Both the position numbers and the translations under genes were made by a program. Below, in pieces: positions 34,221-46,537 of a stretch of 64,000 bases of DNA. The number at the start of each line of letters is the position of its first letter. Position 1 is the first letter of the stretch. The DNA is taken from positions 34,954,702-35,018,701 of the forward strand of contig OY821743.1 in assembly GCA_963682055.1 (NCBI GenBank). The letters run 5' to 3'. The notes under the pieces are model-generated. The model was not told where the DNA came from. It saw nothing but the letters and a program-made list of their open reading frames with translations, and did no database searches. The stretch comes from Primula veris. Lineage: Eukaryota > Streptophyta > Magnoliopsida > Ericales > Primulaceae.

Positions 34221-35865
34221 TTAATCTAGGGAATCATATGCAATCCTCGTATATTAGGTGAATTATGTGTTTCCTTAAATTTAGGTAATTTATAAGGTTC
34301 CTGATGCATGTCACTTTTCATATCATAATCATCAAATTTTAAAAAAAACATGTTTTAAGAAATCAGATACGGATGCCGTCGTCTGCATTTCTGTAATGAA
34401 TAATATTATTGCAAATAATTGTATGATAGCATCTATCTTGACTCTCTTCTAATTGAAGTCACCATAAAACAAATAATATACTCCTTATCCTTTACTCATC
34501 AGTTAAGAGGTCCCATAACTTGACTTAAACAACCCGTTTGCTTAATTTGGTTTTATTCCAAAGAAATCCAATTTTATTTTTTCGTACTATAAGTCAAGGC
34601 AATATCCTAAAAACTTCACCTAATTATAGAATATACTTTATATACTACTTAGCAGCTCAGCTATGCATCCAGATTGTTCGAAAAGATAATAATCTTTATT
34701 ATTTTAAAAGTAAAAATAGATCGAGCCTCTAATTTCTCTTGTAATTCTGGACAAATCCATAGCAAATTCTATACAAAAGATGATGCGATAGGACCTGAAG
34801 TACAACCGGAGTATTTATCGAATTATCGCAACGGGAGTAATGTTTATATCATTTTATAAAACTCTTGTATGGTATTAAATTAATCTAATCCGATCCAAAT
34901 TATTAGTCCGACGACGTCCTTTCAGAAACCATTATGTCTTGATTTATATTGAAACTGACGAAAGCAAGATAAAATTCTTTCAAGATCACAAAAAGAAATC
35001 ATGTATTATCTACATTCTTTCAGCCCGTCATGATATGATGTTGCCTTCATGATATAACATGTCACAGGAAATGCATTTTTGTCCACTTTCTCCATTAGCA
35101 AATGTTCATCTGATCACTTTCCAATCAAGTTAGACACGTAAGAGATCTGTACTTGTCAATTATATTCATAAGCACTCAAATATAACTACTCAATCGCACA
35201 AAATTTAGTTTTTATCTTGTTACAGTATTCTGGTGATGACCTGATATAAATTTAGATATGTCAACAATCAATTTCATCCATTGCTATCACACATATGATC
35301 GATCACATCACACGGTTATGCATACGGCATACCTAATCAATGCGAAATCATATAAAAGACAATTAGCAAATGTCTCTTTATCATTTACCGATTCCACCGA
35401 CATCAATTTTGAACCACTTCTTTAAAAAAGACACTGGGAAGGCAAAAAAATATCTTGAAAAAACTGAATAAAGCCTCGTTTTTCTGCTTTTTACGTCGAC
35501 AAAGCTTACACTTTTTAGGCTTTTAGCAAAGCTTTTGCAAAAAAAACACTTTAGCTACCATCCCGCCTTTCGAACAATGCTTTGAACTCGATCCAAGTTG
35601 GTGCTTACATGGTTGTAGAGTTTAATCAGAACAATCAGCAATCTAGCTTAAAATTTTAAGCTTGCTTGGGCTGAAAATGCAGCTTTAGCCTCGATTTCAC
35701 TTTTCAAAACAATGCTTTGAACTCGACTCGAGTTTTACACATGCAAAAAAAGCGAAAAATTGTTGATCTAGCTTAAATTCTAGCTCATTTAGGCTAGAAA
35801 TGCAGATAACACTCAGGTTAAAAGTTATCTCGTCAAATGTCAGCAAATTTTAAAGTGAAAATGAT

Positions 35866-36114
35866 GTGCATCATGTAGCATTCGAATATGAATCTAAGCT
35901 CAATATTCCTCATGTGGGTCCGGTTACTCGGTCAAAATCTAAAAAGCTCAAAATTGATAATGAAGTGCTTATGACAAAGGAATTAACTCATTTGATAGCT
36001 TTGAGCAGCAACTTTGCCGATACATCGAATTTTGGCTATTTCAAGGAGTGGATTAATTCGATGCATGAATCTGCACATTCAATGATTCTAATCTGCCAAG
36101 GGGGTGTAATCTAA
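35866..36114 (+). pseudogene. remnant of a retrotransposon polyprotein C-terminus
   Basis: An 82-codon open stretch contains GPVTRSKSKKLK, the wording typical of the C-terminal tail of many plant Ty3/gypsy polyproteins. It ends beside a purine-rich tract (AAGGGGG) and an LTR-like start. No integrase or reverse transcriptase is left upstream, so this is a truncated fossil and not a host gene. Confidence 0.55.
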
Positions 36115-36605
36115 GCAGCTTATATTAAGTGTATCTAGTGGTCAAAGTCCATACTTAATGATATAGATAAGTGTAAAAGGTTTTTATGAATGTATCTAAC
36201 TAGATTCAAGTAATCTAAGTTGTAGATCTTATCCTGTCATTAGGGTGACGTTTTTGGCTCTATATAAAGCCATATGTATCAAGTTATAAAGACACTTGAA
36301 TGATATAAAGAATTAAGCTTTTTGCTTGTTTATCCTTTTCTCTTATCTTGCAATTTGTGGAATTCAGATTGTTAGTGGCGAGTTAAACCCCGATTCTTAT
36401 CACTCCCCTTCTTCTCTCTCCGGAGTGTGGTGAATCATCCTAACGGAACTTGTTTGTGGCGCCTTTGGGCTTATCAAGCTTGTTTCATTAGAACCCCAAC
36501 CCATCTTGTTTGTGGCGCCTTCGGCTTATCAAACACGAAGAGTTGGTTTCTCTCTTGAGTTCTCCTAAAATTCAGTGACTTACCGACATCTTAGCATCCC
36601 GGGCA
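36105..36605 (+). mobile_element. probable 3' LTR of a degraded gypsy element
   Basis: TGTAATCTAAGC follows directly after a polypurine tract AAGGGGG. Inside are a TATA box (CTCTATATAAAG, about 36262) and an AATATAAAG-like poly(A) region (about 36303). The likely end CCCGGGCA is at 36605 (36610 is an alternative). The stretch repeats 'cttgtttgtggcgcctt' twice near 36450 and 36507. It lies just beyond the 3' end of the DCL gene. Confidence 0.55.
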
Positions 36606-36915
36606 CATCAGAAAAGCGTCATGGTTCATGGATACAAGCCAAACTATACTTGTATTACTGTGTATAGGCTAATACGAGGAGGGGGAAATTCCGATATGGT
36701 TGCTCAATTTTTGACATGTTTAATTTAATCACGAAGAAGGACAAAACATGTTTGAAGTGTAACCCACAACATATATATTACTGATGTTACAAAACTATTT
36801 CCAATATTCAAATCTATATTGCAGCATGAGCTTTAGGAGGGCAGACTATAACAAAAACGGAATGTCTGCATATAAATTCAATAGTAAAGCACAAGTTTGA
36901 ATACCTACACTACCT

Positions 36916-39900
36916 TCAATCATTTCGACTACGCCTTCGAAAATGTCTGAGGATAAAGCTATCGGCATACAGAGGGTAATTCTTTTTTATTAAACCCTTT
37001 ATACATTTCCAATATGAAAAGTCAACTAGCTCCCCGTCCTTGCGGACTATGAACAAACACCTCGAGGTTTCGAAATTAGGGTGGTATCCAACCTGTAATA
37101 AAAAAAATTAAGGGTTAAACAGAAATGTACATCAGTTATCCCATGAAAATGGAAACCTGAAATTAAAAAACTTATACTTTAATTTTAAGGGGGGTGTTTG
37201 GAACCCAGAAAACTCATGGGAAAATGAAAATGATTTCCCGAGAAAACATTTTTTTGTGTTTGGCTCCATAAGAAAACTAGTGGAAAAGGAAACAACAGAA
37301 AGTGTGAGAAAAGTTTGTGTAAAATAAGAGAAACCATTTTCCTTCAGGAAAACAAATGAGAAAAAGGGGACTAGCTCCCTCTCTCTCCCCTTTTTTTCTT
37401 TTATTTTCTCTTAATTTCCCAAGCTTCCAAACACATGACCGGAAAATGATTTCAGGTGAATTTTCCTTGGTTTTACTTTCTTTTCCTTTTCTTTTCTTTT
37501 CCGTGATATTTTCCGGGTTCCAAACACACCAAATGTATCAGTGTGAGAAAAAGAATTAACAATTTCAGAAGAAAACAAACTAGATAAAAACTGATAAGGA
37601 GTATTTGAGGTTAAGGTAAAAGTATAAGATGGCTGGGTGGTTAGATATATTACAATCAACCTAACCAGATTAGATATTAAAATTGAGCCAACTGATGCAT
37701 CTTTTAAAAGAATGCATAGCATCTAATGGTCGACGAATGTCCCTGTTTTTGAAAGGCTTCTATGCCTCAAATTATATCCACTTAAGGCTTGTTTGGTTGC
37801 AGCTTTTAAGCAATTTATCAGAATTCTTTCAAGGTTGATGAAAAAGAAGGGTTCAATACATCTTAAGCAAATAAGCTGGATTCTCTTAAGCTAATCAATC
37901 AAATGCAGTTCAGCCTTTTAAGCATTAAAGCAAAAAGAAAACCGCGCTTAAAAGCAGCAACCAAAGAAGCCAAGAAGGCTCTAGTTTAACATATTCGAAC
38001 TTACTTTTTTAGTTATTTTTAAAAAAAAAGCATAAAACCATATAAAAACAGTGAGAGAAACAGAAAGTGTGGCACGCCTAAGTCTCTATTTTTCACTTAT
38101 TACTACAAATTCTAGACCTCGTCAATGATCAGTGTAGAATGCCAGGACAAGATATGCAGGGAGGATTATCTTAAATGTAATGACAACATTTAACTAAAGT
38201 ATTAGATAGTACAGATAGAGGGTGGGGGACAGACCGTGATGTAATCAACTCCAACACCAATCTTCTTTTCCCACTCGGGATGGTGCGGAAGTAACCTCTC
38301 TAATATTGTCTTCTCATGTTCTGGACTTAATCTATCACCACTCTCATACCTGCAACAATAAACTCGGTTATAAAATATTAATGACTTATATATATATTAT
38401 ATACGCACCCTTCCAATATATGCTAATAAAAGAATCGAGAAAGTCAGAAAACAAAGTTCACCCGCATAAATATGACAAAGGAAATTGCAGGTCGATATTT
38501 CCACAAGGTATTGGAGACCATGAAGAATAACTATAGGCTAGAAGGAGGAAATTTCATCAACTGGTACAATGTAGATAAGACGACTTGTTTTCCCAAGGAG
38601 TAACTACAAGCTAACATGAAAATGGTGATTAAAAAGTTCAAAAAGGTCTGATCATCATAACATGCTGCTGCAGCTTATAAAAACTGAAGTAAAATACAAC
38701 TTGCTTTGATCCGCCTCATTTCTCATAGCTTTAAAGACTCTAACTCAATGAGATGTCCGAAACTTGTTAAAGCGTTATAGTTACAATCGTGTTAAGTGTA
38801 CCTTCTGCTTAGATATGTAGAAGAAAATTAGTAAAATATGAACAACACCGATTAATGGATCTTCAGTACGTAAGACCTACTTTGGGTTACATTACTTCTA
38901 ATGCTCTTGTACCTTTAAGTGCAAAAATGACATGCTATTTGCTGACACCCCAGTAGTATGTTTTTATGTTCTTAAAACTACCTATTTAATAAAATTATTT
39001 TTCCACAAATTTATTTTCTTTCTCCAACTCACGTTGTTATCAACTGCTTTCAAGTTTCAACTACTCACAGCAGAAATGGCAAGTTTTCTTTTATTCTATA
39101 TCATATCAGACACATTCAATATGTTTTGTTACACATCTAGCACAAAAGTATAATAATGTATGCAAAATGCCACCAAACATGACCTATCAAAATAAGAAGG
39201 AACAGACTATGGAAGGTAGTATATCCTAGGAGGTTGAAAACAGTAGGCAACGTCTATGGTAGAGCACACTGCAATCTGTGTGAAGTTCGAAAGCATGAAT
39301 GTGTCTACACAGTACACATATTCAATGATAAAGAGAAAATGGAAAGAGAGAATTGTTCGTTGGAAAATATGAGGTGCTGCAACTAATTTATAACCATGAA
39401 AGCTGAACTAATCAGTAACCAATGAAGTTGAGCTCCATCGATGTACAAAATTGTATAACATAGTCCAATACAACCAACTTTGAATCTCAATATTTTCATT
39501 TTTCCAGCCTGAACTTCAAAATGATACAGTGCAAAATGTATCTACACAACCTAGATGAAAAACACTGCCAATGAGCCCTGCACTGAGAATCAAACCTTTC
39601 AAAGTAATTCTGTTTAATCTCATCATTAAGTTCATATTTATAAAATTTTCAACAAAAAAAAAATCATATAAATCAGCATCTGTAATCTTTTTATGTCTTT
39701 ATATTTTTTTACAAAGATGGGCAATTAGCCAATTACTCGAAACACTACAGTACAAATTGTATCCACTCACCCCTAAAAAAGGACACTAATAATGGATGAC
39801 AACCCTGCACCAAGACACATATGGGAACCCACTTTATCTCTAGTTAACGTCATATTCTTTTGAGTAAGTTGTGTCGCCATAGTATTCCGCATTTAATTTA

Positions 39901-42900
39901 ATGATTCAACACAAATACATCATTTTATTTAAAAATTCCACTTAATACTTTCTAAGACACTTCAACATTCCACCGTTATCTTTCCCCAGCAACGACTCGA
40001 AGTAAATCATAGTATCCCTTTAACTTTTCTCAACAATGACAAATAAATGATTACAAGTAAAAATCAGGAACGGGAGAACAAGAGCCGAATCATAATTATT
40101 AAGGTCACTAACAATTACAAATTCCACAATAGCCAATGAAACAGTTGAAACCAATTATAGCATGTATTGGCGAACCCTGGGGCTACATCAAAGAGTTTCT
40201 GAACACCTTTTTTTTTTTAATTAAGGTATGATTCCTTCTAATTTATACTATTATCCAGAGTATTTTTACTGCTCCAAACAGGAGTATATATGCTTCCATA
40301 TTTCATCAAAAACACCGATATTACTTAAAAGAGATGTAATGAGCATAAACTACCAGTCTACTACGTACCCACGTGATGTAGTTGACAATCACTCATTCCC
40401 CTCGTTTGAGAAGAAAACACTCATGAAACAACTCAAAACTACCGAACTATATTCCAAAATACAAAATCACTATAGCTATATCATCGTGTGCATCCCCCGT
40501 TTCTATGCATTTGTTTTTCTCCTATTGGACTTACATAGTTACAAATGCACCTTCACTAAAAATTATATTATACGGTTAATTTCAGTTTTGAACAAGTATA
40601 TAGTTACTTCTTTTAGCAAATAGTGTTACGTTTGAACATTTTTTCAAAAACTTTGAATACTGACTGTCGCCTTATGCAAAAGCAACTCCTACTGTTTTTC
40701 CGCACACCGACTCTTTCTCTCTCTCTCTCTTCTCTCTCTTCCAAACGCAGGCCAGAACGTCCAGGCAACAACTTAGACGGCCACACTCTCCAGTAAGCAA
40801 CTCTGGTTACTAAGAAATAAAAATTGGAATTTTTGGCTAATTTGCTAATATGCAACTCGAATAAAGACACTTATGACTACAACAAGGATTTTATCTACAA
40901 ACAACCAATTCCAAATCAATAAATAAAAATATTAAAACAAAAAGCTCACTTTCCAGAATGAAGAACCATCCCAGCAACCAAAACTACCTAAAAGCTTACT
41001 TTTGGAAGATTATACAACAAGCCTAATAATCTACAAAAAAAAACCTTCCAAATTTCTTAATGTAGTTAAAAGTAAAAGTTTTTTTTTTTTTGAAAAAGAC
41101 TTGCTTTCCAGAATGGTGAACCATCCTAATGAACCCAACAAGCGGGGCACAGCATCTAGAGAAGAGTATGGACTCTAAAAGTCCATTTTGAAAAGACACG
41201 AGCAAGTACTTTTTTCCAAAGACGGCTTCTAACTGCTCAGCGTATAGCAACTCTATTGACATTGAAATTACGCTAAATCCTTAGAATACCAGATTTTATA
41301 CATATAATGATATAAGTCAGTGCTGTAACGTCACTTAAACATGATATGCACTTTTCTGTAGCACTTTCTTCTTATAAGTCCCCTTTTAAAACAAGAACTA
41401 TTAAGCTATGTTAACCTGATGATTTCCACAAGATGGTGACGAAACGTATAACTTGAACTACTATAACCTTCCCGGCCACTGTCTTTTATTTCCAAAAAGA
41501 AATTCTATTCGACTACGTCTTAACATATTAAATAAAAACCTGGTAAGTGGTTAAAGAAATAGTGGGTTTCATTGTTTCTATGGTGAATTAGTGCACAAGT
41601 TTTCCATTTCCAAGTTGATCTGATAGGTTTCACGAACAAACCATCTTGAAAAAAGAAAAAAAAAACTAAAAGAGCCTTAGTTTCCAGCATGACGAACCAC
41701 CCTAACATACTCAACAAATGGTACAGTATCCTCCGAAATTGAAGAACCATCCTAGCCAGTTTTGACTAATTTGAGAATTATTATCTACAAACAACCCATC
41801 ACAAAATTTCTAATATGATATACTAATAAAAACAAAAGCTATTTTTTCGGGAATGAAGAACCATCCTTACTCCTAACAACCAAAAATATGTAAAAGCTTC
41901 CTTCTCAAATATTATATAACAAGCAAAATATCTACAAACACCCAATATCAAAAAAAGAAAAAAAGAATACAATTATAAGTTAAAAAACTTTAAAAAAGCT
42001 TACTTTCCAGAATGAAGAACCATCCCAATTCCTAACTACCTAAAAGCTTACTTTTCAGAGATTATGGGAGAGTCTAAAATTCATGTGGATTTTTAATTTT
42101 TCAATATATGGTAAAAAAAGATCAGGTTTCTTAAAATAGGGCTACTCCTATCTCCTCCCTGAGATCTGATTATCTACAAACTCCCCAATTTCAGAATTTT
42201 CAATATAATAGTAATAAAACCAGATATAAAAAACAAAGAAATCGACATACTTTCAAGAATGAAAAACCTTCTTAATTCCCAACTAAAAAAAGTACCTAAA
42301 AGCTTACTTTTCAGAGATTATATAACAAGTCAAATTTATACGGGAGGGTCTAAATTCATGTGGACTGCTATATTTTTTTAGTTGTTAAAAATACAATCAG
42401 TTTTACTCCTATCTCCTCCCTGAGCGCCAATTATCTACAAACAGGAAGGAACCAGAAGACAGTAGCAGGCTAAAAGGGACTCCAGCACCTCCTATATTGA
42501 GAAAAAAAGCGATCTTTAACTATGTATCTTGAATTTCATTTGTCGATTTTAGGCTTTCCGCACCCCTATAGTTATGGAAAAAAACAGTTCTAATTTTGCC
42601 AGTGTCTCTACAAACAGAGAAATTATTGTGTACTCTTGGAGAGTAGTCCTCCAACACACTCCACACCTACGCAAGTAACTAAGACGGGACCGGCAGGGTA
42701 ACAGCCACCCCTATTATTTGAAAAACCCTACCACTAATAGTAAATTTTACATAAATATAAAAAAAAATAGTTGTTTAGCACCCACATTTTCTAACTCTGA
42801 CCCTGCCACTATCCACACCGCATGTACATAGCTTTTTAAGAATGTACAAGCTTAACCCGCAGAATGTATGATAGTAAGGGCGTTAAAGTATGTATTCGTA

Positions 42901-45900
42901 CTACATAATCTCTCCTACAAACAACCCAATTTCACAACTTTCCAAAATAATAATAGGAACTAAAAATATATATATATACACATATGAAAAAAGATGCATA
43001 CTTTCCAGAATGAAGAACCATCCTAACTCCAAACTACCAAGCTGAACTTACTTTCAGGGATTATATAACAAGCCAAACTTTTATATGGGAAGGTCTAAAA
43101 TTCATGTGGCCTTTTTTTGTTTTGTTTTCTTTTGGTTAAAATACATGGTAAAAGAATATCAGGATTCTCTAAACAGGGCTACTCCTATCTCTTCCTTGAG
43201 CCCCAATTATCTACAAACAACTCAATTTCACAACTTTCCAAAAAAATAATAGTAATTAAAAAATCAATTACCAAAAAAAGAGAAAGAAGGCATACATACT
43301 TTCCAGAATGAACAAGCATCCTAACAAAGCCTACAAGAGGCACCCTAACATAACCAATCTTTTACTATGTTTCTTGAATTTCTTTATAGATTAAAGCCTT
43401 TCAGCACCCCATTATTACGGGGAAAAAACAGTTCGAGTTCCGCCACTGTCTACAAACAACCCAATTTCACAACTTTCCAATATAATAATACTAATTTTAA
43501 AAAAATATATAAATTAAAAAAAAGGTGCATACTTTCCAGAATGAAGAAGCATCCTAACAAAGCCAATAAGATACATACATGGTAAAAAATCGGTATTTTT
43601 TATCTCAAATGGAGGGCGCTAGAGTTACTTTTAGCCTACTACTACTTCCTCGGTCCCCAATTATCTACAAACAACCCAATTTAAAAAATTTCCAATATAA
43701 TACTAACAGTAATTAAAAAAAACAAATATAAATATTAAAAGAACGCATACTTTCCAGAATGAAGGATCATCCTAAGAAAGCCAACAAGATACATGTAAAA
43801 GATTGGATTTTTTTCTCAAATGGAGGGTGCCGGGGTCATTTTAGACTATGATTAAAATTTAAAATACATGGTAAAACAGAATAAGGCTACTCATATCTCC
43901 TCCCTGAGCCCAATTATCAAGAAACAACCCAATTCCGCAATTTCTAATATAATATTAGTAAATGAAAAAAACTGATACCAAACATTAAAAGACAAAAAAG
44001 AAACATACTTTCCAGAACAAAGAAACATTTTTTTCCTAAGTACCAAATTATCTACAAACAACCCAATTTCACAACTTTCCAATGCAATAATAATTATTAA
44101 AAAACCAATTACCATAAATAAAAAATAAAGAAGCAAAATTTTCAGAATGAAGAATCATGACAAATCCAACAAGAGGCACGGTAACTTCCAAACAACTCAA
44201 TTTCAAAACTTTCCAACACCCCATAGGGAGAAAAGACCGATCTTTTACTATGAATCTTAAATTTCTTTTATCGATTTTAGCTTTTCAGGACCCGATAATT
44301 ATGAAAAAAACAGTTCTAGTCCCGCCATAGTCTACAAACGCCACTGTCTACAAACAAACAGAGGAATTATTGTGTACTTTTGGAGGACTCTTCCGACACA
44401 CTCCAATTGTATATAGTATTTTATTTTATGTATAGGCAGGACTTGCAGATAGTATGATGGAAAGGGTGTTAGAGGATATAATGACTACTACCTAATCTCT
44501 CCTACAAACAACCCAATATCACAAGTTTCCAATATAATAATAGTAATTACTAAACAAAAACAAATATGTAAAAAAAAAAACATACATATTTTCCAGAATG
44601 AAGAATCATCCTAACAAAGCCAACAAGACATAGTTTGTTCATATATATAAATACGCCTACATAGGAACAAAGAAACAGGTTTCTCCAAATATCTATTCTA
44701 TTATAATAAGTCAACCCAGAAGAAAACAGTTCCTTTTGAGGCTGCCAAAGTGCTCCACTTTTTTAGAAAAAAACCCCAAAACTTTTAATAATTACTCACA
44801 TGTGAAATTTCGAAAATACTTTTAAAATTTGAAAAAAAAAACTGCCAAGAACTAATTATTTATTTATTTATTTTTTTTAAAAACACCCAATCTCTGGGCA
44901 GGACACACAACGTGTGCCTGTATTTACTAGTATGTAAATAGGGCTACTCTTATCCTAGCAAAGCCTGCAAGAGGCACACTATAACATACCTGATCTTTTA
45001 CTATGTTTCTTGAATTTCTTTTATCGATTAAAGCCTTTCAGCACCCCATAATTACGGGAAAAAACAGTTCTACAAACAACCCAATTTCCCAACTTTCCAT
45101 TATAATCATAGTAATTAAAAAAAACATATATTAAAAAAGAAAGGTGCATACTTTCCAGAATGAAGAAGCATCCTAACAAAGCCAACAAGAGGCACGGTAA
45201 CTTCCAAAATCTGATCTTCCCCCTCTCTCCCTCCTCCCTTCCTCTCCTCCTCCTCCTCTACCGCATCCGCGGGCTTCCTCAGCAACATAGCAATTATTGC
45301 GTTCGCGAGGACTCTTCCAATACATTCCATACCACATGCTTATACTATGTAGATACGGGACCGGCAAAATGTGTGATAGTAAGGGTGTTAGACGATATAC
45401 TCGGGTTACATAATCTCTCCTAGACTCCTACAAACAACCCAATTTCACAACTTTCTAATATAATAGGAGTAATAGTAATTAAAAAACAAATATATATGAA
45501 GAATCATCCTAACAAAGCCAACGAGATACATGGTAAAGGATCGGGTTTTTAGCCTACTACTATTTCCTCGACCCCCAAATATCTAAAAACAACCCAATTT
45601 CGCAACTTTAAAGCCAGCAAGGTACATGGTAAAAGATCGATTTTTTTCTCAAGTGAAGCGTGCTACGGTTACTTTTAGCCTACTACTACTTCCTCGACTC
45701 CCAATTATCTACTATTTCACAACTTTTCAATATAATAATAGCAATTACTAAACAAAAACAAATATGTAAAAAAAGAAGAAAAGAAGCATACTTTCCAGAA
45801 TGAAGAATCATCCTAACAAATCCGACAAGATACATGGTAAAGGATCGGTTTTTTTAGCCTACTGCTATTTCCTCGACCCCCAAATATCTACAAACAACCC

Positions 45901-46537
45901 AATTTCGCAACTTTAAAGCCAGCAAGGTACATGGTAAAAGATCAATTTTTTTCTCAAGTGGAGCGTGCTACTGTCACTTTTAGCCTACCACTACTTCCTC
46001 GACTCCCAATTATCTACTATTTCACAACTTTTCAATATAATAATAGCAATTACTAAACAAAAACAAATATGTAAAAAAAAGAAGAAAAGAGGCATACTTT
46101 CCAGAATGAAGAATCATCCTAACAAAACCGACAAGAGGCACGGTAACTTCCAAAATCTGATCCTCCCAATCCACCCATCCTTCCCCCTCTCTCTCTCCTC
46201 CTTCCCTCTCCTCCTCCTCCTCCACCGTCTCCGTCACTCTCGGCTTCCTCAACAACTCTCCCCCCAAACCCGCCCCCTCCTCTCCAACCACATTCCTCCT
46301 CAACCGTTGCCTCGTACAGCGGTGTCGTTGCGTAAGCGGGAACGAGATCAACAACTCTCCCCCCAAACCCGTCCCCTCCTCTCCAACCACATTCCTCCTC
46401 AACCGCTGCCTCGTACAGCGGTGTCGTTGCGTAAGCGGGAACGAGACGGAGGAGGGAGGGAGTAGAGAGGGAGGGAGGAGAGAGAGTGTGAGTGGTGGTG
46501 ATGATGATGGAGATGAACATGTTGATGATGATAACAT
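36916..46537 (-). CDS. DCL: DCL-like plastid protein (DUF3223 / DeCL domain)
   Basis: Homologue of tomato DCL (defective chloroplasts and leaves; unrelated to Dicer-like), a plastid protein tied to rRNA maturation and chloroplast development. The three exons (minus) are 46098-46537, 38235-38349 and 36916-37092, with phases 2 and 0, giving 243 aa. Residues 1-100 are rich in Ser, Arg and Pro with few acids, as in a transit peptide; they contain an in-frame 33-codon tandem duplication. An acidic Glu/Gly stretch follows. The DUF3223 domain starts at VPLVGFVRMILHSGKY and continues through LSPEHEKTILERLLPHHPE, IGVGVDYITVGYHP, SRCLFIVRKDGELVDF and SYWKCIKGLIKKNYP to HFRRR. Intron 1 is about 7.75 kb and is packed with copies of the exon-1 boundary; intron 2 (37093-38234) holds two TIR elements. 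The start at 46537 is the first ATG in frame. Confidence 0.9.
37190..37530. mobile_element. TIR element (MITE) in DCL intron 2, copy A
   Basis: The left end GGGTGTTTGGAACCCAGAAA and the reverse complement of the right end (GGTGTGTTTGGAACCCGGAA) are long inverted repeats. A second internal 'ccaaacacatgaccggaaaatgat' fragment suggests nested or duplicated ends. No transposase is present. Confidence 0.65.
37786..37971. mobile_element. TIR element (MITE) in DCL intron 2, copy B
   Basis: The left end GGCTTGTTTGGTTGCAGCTT and the reverse complement of the right end GGCTTCTTTGGTTGCTGCTT match at 18 of 20 positions and continue as TTAAGC. Similar ends occur around 12168-12378 and 23632. Target duplication not resolved. 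Confidence 0.7.
44692..44930 (+). mobile_element. non-autonomous Helitron-like element 2 (DCL intron 1)
   Basis: It starts TCTATTCTATTATAATAAG, nearly identical to the element at 15368. It ends CTAG after a clear hairpin (CAGGACACAC-AA-CGTGTGCCTG with one bulge) about 7 bases upstream. The insertion lies between A and T. At 239 bp it is non-coding. Confidence 0.78.
45152..45288 (-). other. possible alternative first exon of DCL (exon-1 duplicate)
   Basis: The best preserved copy in the array begins with an ATG at 45288 and stays open. It includes LLRKPADAVEEEEERKGGG and then VPLVGFVRMLLHSGK, and ends at an intact GTATGC donor at 45151. Its length leaves phase 2, the same as the true exon 1, so splicing to 38349 would keep the frame and give a DCL domain without the long Ser/Arg-rich leader. 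Whether it is transcribed is unknown. Confidence 0.5.
46250..46447. repeat. 99-bp in-frame tandem duplication in DCL exon 1
   Basis: Bases 46250-46348 are repeated at 46349-46447 with only about three differences. The period is 33 codons, so the reading frame is kept; both copies encode FPLTQRHRCTRQRLRRNV in the leader region. Confidence 0.92.

Larger units (their letters stand above)
30700..35865. other. intergenic DNA: ABF upstream region and further AT-rich sequence
   Basis: No gene is seen. A likely 5' UTR intron acceptor (minus strand TTTTCATTTCCTCAG) lies at about 30831-30845. An ABRE/G-box palindrome lies at 31646-31653, and a TATA-rich run at about 31700-31725. A 29-bp near-tandem repeat of 'ataactggtctcattagttta' occurs at 31721-31770. 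Further right are a Stowaway-like MITE (33982-34220) and a diverged copy of a dispersed repeat (about 35455-35815). Confidence 0.6.
40935..46097 (-). repeat. array of decayed exon-1/intron-1 boundary copies in DCL intron 1
   Basis: About 17 diverged copies carry the end of exon 1, its donor and the start of the intron. On the plus strand each reads roughly 'actttccagaatgaagaa' followed by 'catcctaacaaagcc'. Copies lie near 40950, 41105, 41690, 41735, 41850, 42005, 42255, 43002, 43305, 43535, 43752, 44010, 44145, 44595, 45150, 45490 and 45790; the functional one is at 46098. They share upstream filler such as 'ctacaaacaacccaattt' and 'ccaatataataatagtaatt'. Spacing varies from about 50 to 750 bp, so the array has been rearranged. 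Confidence 0.85.

Noticed and set aside
45965..46520. Overlapping frames on both strands around DCL exon 1 (plus 166 aa, minus 133 aa)
   Set aside because: They are shadows of the CT-rich exon; only the 46537 frame leads into the conserved DUF3223 domain with correct splice phase.
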